Of a stretch of DNA of 5,106 bases, positions 1-5,106 are shown piece after piece. Numbering within the stretch: position 1 is the first letter of the stretch; each line of letters starts with the position of its first letter. This DNA comes from Betaproteobacteria bacterium (GTDB taxonomy: Bacteria; Pseudomonadota; Gammaproteobacteria; Burkholderiales; SG8-41). Where the stretch lies: the NCBI GenBank assembly GCA_023266245.1, contig JAHFRO010000177.1, positions 1 through 5,106 of the forward strand, in the 5' to 3' direction. Made by a program: the position numbers and the translations under genes. The notes beneath the pieces were generated by a model. It ran no database searches. It saw only the letters and a list, made by a program, of their open reading frames with translations, and was not told where the DNA came from.

Positions 1-22
1 GAGGTAGTCTTGTTGCAGCTGG

Positions 23-35
23 CGCGCCCGGCGCG
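23..35. repeat. GC-rich palindrome abutting the -35 box
   Basis: CGCGCC at 23-28 and GGCGCG at 30-35 are perfect 6-bp inverted arms around a single central base, ending immediately before the TTGCCG -35 element. As RNA it could form only a 5-bp stem with a 3-nt loop and has no T-tract after it, so it is not a convincing terminator of an upstream gene. It could be a protein-binding site next to the promoter or a chance product of high GC content. Confidence 0.35.
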
Positions 36-64
36 TTGCCGCGAAGCACCCTTTCGCGTATAAT
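36..64 (+). promoter_or_regulatory. Sigma70-type promoter of the carAB operon
   Basis: A perfect -10 hexamer TATAAT lies at 59-64 and a -35 element TTGCCG (4 of 6 to TTGACA) at 36-41, separated by the optimal 17 bp. The AT-rich stretch around the -10 stands out in otherwise GC-rich DNA. The expected transcription start is near 70-72, giving a leader of about 67 nt before the carA GTG. It is the only convincing promoter I see in the window, so carA and carB, and perhaps greA, probably depend on it. The hexamers and spacing are seen directly; activity is inferred. I saw no obvious arginine repressor box beside it. Confidence 0.8.
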
Positions 65-75
65 TTCAAAGGTCT

Positions 76-104
76 GGCGGGATGGGCCGAAAACCTGTCC
101 CGCT
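76..104 (+). promoter_or_regulatory. Hairpin at the 5' end of the carA leader
   Basis: GCGGGA at 77-82 pairs perfectly with TCCCGC at 98-103. The stem continues inward with two G-U pairs and GG/CC (85-86 with 94-95) around the 7-nt loop CCGAAAA at 87-93, and a G-U pair can close 76 with 104. It starts within about 6 nt of the predicted transcription start and is followed by TTTGTGT, too short a T-run for a standard intrinsic terminator. It could stabilise the mRNA 5' end or take part in leader-based control. The pairing is seen; the function is inference. Confidence 0.45.
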
Positions 105-106
105 TT

Positions 107-118
107 GTGTATCTACAC
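107..118. repeat. Short inverted repeat GTGTATCTACAC in the carA leader
   Basis: GTGTA at 107-111 and TACAC at 114-118 are perfect arms around a 2-bp centre. The loop is too short for a full RNA hairpin, so it is more plausible as a DNA operator-like site or as part of alternative leader folds with the ribosome binding site region downstream. It lies downstream of the predicted transcription start. It may be a chance repeat. Confidence 0.25.
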
Positions 119-126
119 CTGAAATC

Positions 127-132
127 AAGGGG
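127..132 (+). promoter_or_regulatory. Ribosome binding site of carA
   Basis: AAGGGG ends 5 nt before the GTG at 138 and is the only Shine-Dalgarno-like stretch in reach of it. It decides the carA start: an in-frame TGA at 120-122 excludes a longer protein, and the next in-frame ATG (213) would cut into the conserved N-terminal sequence. CTACACCT at 113-120 can partly pair with this site and the bases after it (CCT with AGG, CTA with TAG), so partial occlusion is possible. Confidence 0.7.
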
Positions 133-137
133 TTAGT

Positions 138-1313
138 GTGTCGCGGGTTCCTGCCATCCTCGTGCTCAGAGATGGCACCATTTTCCGCGGCACCTCGATC
201 GGCGCCGAGGGGATGGCGGTCGGGGAAGTGGTATTCAATACCGCCATCACCGGCTACCAGGAAATCCTCACCGACCCCTCGTACTGCCGGCAGATCGTCA
301 CGCTCACTTACCCGCATATCGGCAATACCGGGATGAATCCGGTGGACGTCGAATCGGGCAGGATTTACGCCGCGGGGCTGGTGATCCGCGATCTGCCGCT
401 GCTCTCTTCGAACTGGCGCAAGGCGTGGACGCTCGGTGATTACCTGAAAGAGCACACGGTGCCGGCGATCGCCGACATCGACACCCGCAAGCTCACGCGC
501 CTCCTGCGCGACAAGGGCGCGCAGGACGGTTGTCTCATGGCGGGCAAGGTGGATGAAGCCGAAGCGCTCAAGGCCGCGCGCGGGTTTCCCGGGCTGGTCG
601 GCATGGACCTCGCCCAGGTGGTGAGCTGCGATAAGCCCTACCCATGGGACGAGAGCGCGTGGGCGCTCGGCCAGGGTTACGGCCGGCAGCTCGATCCGCG
701 CTTTCACGTCGTCGCCTACGATTACGGCATCAAGCGCAACATCCTGCGCAAGCTCGCTTCGCGCGGCTGCGGGCTGACGGTGGTGCCGGCGCGGATGCCT
801 TCCGAAGCGGCACTCGCGCTCAAGCCGGATGGCATCTTTCTCTCAAACGGCCCGGGCGATCCCGAGCCGTGCGGCTACGCGATCCGCGCGATCCGCGGCT
901 TACTCGATGCCGGCGTGCCGATCTTCGGCATCTGTCTCGGCCACCAGCTGCTGGGGCTGGCGAGCGGCGCGAAGACGGTCAAGATGAAGTTCGGTCACCA
1001 TGGCGCCAACCATCCGGTGCAGGACCTCGACACCGGGCGCGTCATGATCACCAGCCAGAACCACGGCTTCGCGGTGGATGCCGCGACGCTGCCCGCGAAC
1101 GCGCGCGTCACGCACGTTTCGCTGTTCGACGGCAGCCTGCAGGGCTTCGCCCGCACCGACCGCCCGGCGTTCTGCTTCCAGGGCCACCCCGAGGCGAGCC
1201 CCGGGCCGCATGATGTGGACTATCTGTTCGACAAATTTGTCGCGTTAATGGAGAAACACAAGGCAGAAGGCAGAAGTCAGAAGGATGAAGGAGCGCTCCA
1301 TGGCGCGGCTTGA
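138..1313 (+). CDS. carA: Carbamoyl-phosphate synthetase small (glutaminase) subunit
   Basis: This is the glutamine-hydrolysing subunit of cytoplasmic carbamoyl-phosphate synthetase. It releases ammonia from glutamine and delivers it to CarB for pyrimidine and arginine synthesis. The protein has 391 residues, against about 380 for the family. The N-terminal CarA-specific domain (about 5-135) carries the typical [16 protein letters not shown] stretch (34-49). The class I glutamine amidotransferase domain (about 188-372) shows SNGPGDP (236-242), the nucleophile elbow GICLGHQ with Cys266, and His350 and Glu352 in GHPEASPGP, so the Cys-His-Glu triad is complete. The start is GTG at 138, chosen from the ribosome binding site and an upstream in-frame stop. 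The last 17 or so residues (from about 375) are a polar tail encoded by 7-bp repeats and the loop after them, not family sequence. The stop TGA overlaps a possible TTG start of carB. Identity is very secure. Confidence 0.98.
   Translation: MSRVPAILVLRDGTIFRGTSIGAEGMAVGEVVFNTAITGYQEILTDPSYCRQIVTLTYPHIGNTGMNPVDVESGRIYAAGLVIRDLPLLSSNWRKAWTLGDYLKEHTVPAIADIDTRKLTRLLRDKGAQDGCLMAGKVDEAEALKAARGFPGLVGMDLAQVVSCDKPYPWDESAWALGQGYGRQLDPRFHVVAYDYGIKRNILRKLASRGCGLTVVPARMPSEAALALKPDGIFLSNGPGDPEPCGYAIRAIRGLLDAGVPIFGICLGHQLLGLASGAKTVKMKFGHHGANHPVQDLDTGRVMITSQNHGFAVDAATLPANARVTHVSLFDGSLQGFARTDRPAFCFQGHPEASPGPHDVDYLFDKFVALMEKHKAEGRSQKDEGALHGAA
1261..1295 (+). repeat. Tandem heptad array inside the 3' end of carA (G-rich arm)
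   Basis: Five consecutive 7-bp units can be read: AGGCAGA, AGGCAGA, AGTCAGA, AGGATGA and the degenerate AGGAGCG. The first two are identical. They encode most of the extra C-terminal tail of CarA; because 7 is not a multiple of 3, the peptide does not repeat until 21 bp. The complement of the fourth unit, TCATCCT, is one base from the TCATCCC register of the array downstream, so the two arrays form an inverted pair. Bases 1280-1293 match the complement of 1315-1328 at 11 of 14 positions. Confidence 0.75.
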
Positions 1314-1348
1314 TTTCCCTCATCCCTCATCCCTCATCCCTCATCCCT
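1314..1348 (+). repeat. Tandem heptad array between carA and carB (C-rich arm)
   Basis: Four perfect copies of CATCCCT lie at 1321-1348, preceded by the degenerate unit TTTCCCT at 1314-1320. They fill nearly all of the 44-bp gap between the carA stop and the carB ATG. Five CCC tracts sit at 1317, 1324, 1331, 1338 and 1345, each separated by TCAT, so the complementary (template) strand carries five GGG tracts with 4-nt loops. The pyrimidine-rich array leaves no Shine-Dalgarno sequence in front of carB. If read from TTG 1310 it would encode a low-complexity peptide of Ser, Leu, Ile, Pro and His. Confidence 0.9.
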
Positions 1349-1357
1349 CGGTTGATC

Positions 1358-4579
<3,222 letters not shown>

Positions 4580-4589
4580 TGGGCAATGC

Positions 4590-4617
4590 GGGTCTCGGGT
4601 ATCGGGGCTAGGGACTA
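4590..4617 (+). repeat. Tandem heptad array after carB (G-rich arm)
   Basis: Four 7-bp units follow the carB stop: GGGTCTC, GGGTATC, GGGGCTA and GGGACTA, with a degenerate GAG continuing the register at 4618. GGG triplets fall at 4590, 4597, 4604 and 4611, exactly 7 apart. This spacing meets the standard G-quadruplex pattern (four runs of at least three G, loops of 3-4 nt) on the coding strand and therefore in the mRNA. The array is the left arm of the inverted pair completed at 4657-4684. Confidence 0.85.
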
Positions 4618-4685
4618 GAGCGCAAACAATCGTTATCCCGAGCTTTACGGGTTTACGAGTCCCGAGTCCCTAGTCCCGATTCCCG
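4596..4685 (+). other. Long stem-loop in the carB-greA spacer
   Basis: Bases 4596-4616 pair with 4665-4685 at 20 of 21 positions: 19 Watson-Crick, one G-U (4607 with 4674) and one mismatch (4600 with 4681). The loop is 48 nt (4617-4664) and contains a small CCCG/CGGG hairpin at 4637-4651 and the spare GAGTCCC unit. The stem starts 17 nt after the carB stop. It could protect the carAB mRNA 3' end, slow polymerase or partly terminate transcription, but only CTTTA follows and the loop is long, so a classical intrinsic terminator is unlikely. Alternative registers shifted by 7 nt can also pair. Confidence 0.7.
4657..4684 (+). repeat. Tandem heptad array before greA (C-rich arm)
   Basis: Four units can be read in strict 7-bp register: GAGTCCC, GAGTCCC, TAGTCCC and GATTCCC, with CCC at 4661, 4668, 4675 and 4682. 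The complementary strand carries four GGG runs with 4-nt loops, a second G-quadruplex motif opposite to that of the left arm. The unit shares the NNNTCCC form with the CATCCCT array before carB (TCATCCC in that register), although its first three bases differ. Confidence 0.88.
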
Positions 4686-4707
4686 CTTTAGGTCTTAACA
4701 TTCAGTC

Positions 4708-5106
4708 ATGAGCAAGATTCCGATCACGATGACTGGCGCCGAAAAACTGCGCGCCGAGCTGCATGAGCTGAAGACCGTGCAACGGCCTGCGATCTCCAAC
4801 GCCATCGCCGAGGCGCGCTCGCACGGCGATATCGCGGAAAACGCGGAGTACCATGCGGCCAAGGAACGGCAGAGCTTCATCGAGGGCCGCATCGCCGAGC
4901 TCGAAAACAAGCTGGCGAACGCCCAGATCATCAATCCCGCGCTGCTGGAAGCCGACGGGCGCTGCGTATTCGGCGCCACCGTGGACCTCGAGGACATGGC
5001 GAGCGGCGAGGTGGTGACCTACCAGATCGTCGGCGACGACGAGGCGGACATCAAGCAGGGCAAGATTTCGATCAGCTCGCCCACCGCCCGCGCGCTCATC
5101 GGCAAG
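4708..5106 (+). CDS. greA: Transcription elongation factor GreA (3' end outside window)
   Basis: GreA enters the secondary channel of RNA polymerase and stimulates cleavage of backtracked transcripts, restarting stalled elongation. The 133 visible codons are open to the window edge; the family is usually about 158 residues, so roughly 25 are missing. The N-terminal coiled coil (about 10-75) carries the signature [20 protein letters not shown] (35-54), with the tip acidic residues Asp41 and Glu44 that bind the catalytic metal. The C-terminal domain begins near residue 80 and includes [22 protein letters not shown] and the GreA-typical [10 protein letters not shown] at the edge. I chose ATG 4708 because it gives the usual N-terminus ([18 protein letters not shown]); a second ATG at 4729 would trim seven residues. 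No strong Shine-Dalgarno precedes it, only AGG about 15 nt upstream. I found no convincing promoter in the 128-bp spacer, so read-through from carAB is possible. It follows carB in many beta- and gammaproteobacteria. Confidence 0.96.
   Translation, partial: MSKIPITMTGAEKLRAELHELKTVQRPAISNAIAEARSHGDIAENAEYHAAKERQSFIEGRIAELENKLANAQIINPALLEADGRCVFGATVDLEDMASGEVVTYQIVGDDEADIKQGKISISSPTARALIGK

Noticed and set aside
1..63. Open frame from the window edge to TAA at 61-63, possible end of an upstream gene such as dapB
   Set aside because: The 20 residues do not resemble the DapB C-terminus or anything I recognise, and the stop falls inside the carA -10 box. Too short to support a call; minus-strand frames here were also unrecognisable.
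82..336. ATG at 82 with AAAGG 9 nt upstream, a possible leader ORF of 84 codons overlapping carA
   Set aside because: The predicted transcription start is near 70-72, which would remove most of the ribosome site. The frame runs about 200 nt into carA and shows no attenuator-like run of regulatory codons.
66..707. Minus-strand open frame of 213 codons opposite carA
   Set aside because: It is antisense to conserved carA sequence, has no recognisable motif, and covers the carA promoter leader and start. It is a codon-bias shadow.
1261..1348. CRISPR array or mobile-element ends
   Set aside because: The units are 7 bp, directly contiguous and without spacers. No transposase, target-site duplication or long terminal repeat is visible.
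4644..4659. Tandem TTTACGGG/TTTACGAG as -35 elements for a greA promoter
   Set aside because: No acceptable -10 lies 16-18 bp downstream; that region is the C-rich heptad array.
4596..4690. Intrinsic terminator after carB
   Set aside because: The stem is strong but the loop is 48 nt and only CTTTA follows it. Without a T-run I describe it as a stem-loop, not a terminator.

Overview
The window reads as a chromosomal, vertically inherited housekeeping locus of a GC-rich proteobacterium, most likely a betaproteobacterium. That placement rests on the gene order carA-carB-greA, the wording of the CarA and CarB proteins, and the GTG/ATG starts with C/G-ending codons. It is inference without a database search. 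I see no phage, transposase, CRISPR, tRNA or rRNA, and no unknown multi-gene system.

Layout. Positions 1-137 are non-coding upstream DNA. They hold a strong sigma70-type promoter (TTGCCG, 17 bp, TATAAT at 59-64), a GC-rich palindrome just upstream of it, a hairpin at the start of the predicted leader RNA, and the carA ribosome binding site. carA (138-1313) encodes the glutamine amidotransferase subunit of carbamoyl-phosphate synthetase. carB (1358-4579) encodes the large synthetase subunit. greA (4708 to the window edge, 133 codons, 3' end missing) encodes a transcript-cleavage elongation factor. All three genes are on the + strand. I cannot recognise a gene in positions 1-58.

How they work together. 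CarA hydrolyses glutamine and passes ammonia through CarB, which makes carbamoyl phosphate for pyrimidine and arginine synthesis. greA is a common neighbour in this lineage but is not part of the pathway.

The unusual part is the two junctions. Both the carA/carB junction (1261-1348) and the carB/greA junction (4590-4685) are filled by 7-bp tandem repeats arranged as an inverted pair: a G-rich array, a central loop, then a C-rich array. The unit sequence differs between the two (CATCCCT-type versus GAGTCCC/TAGTCCC-type), but the period, the NNNTCCC core and the architecture are the same. At the first junction the repeats run into the 3' end of carA and separate carB from any good Shine-Dalgarno sequence. 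At the second they form a nearly perfect 21-bp stem. Several arms satisfy the G-quadruplex motif by construction. This looks like a family of expanding or dispersed intergenic repeats, and it is the main thing worth following up here.
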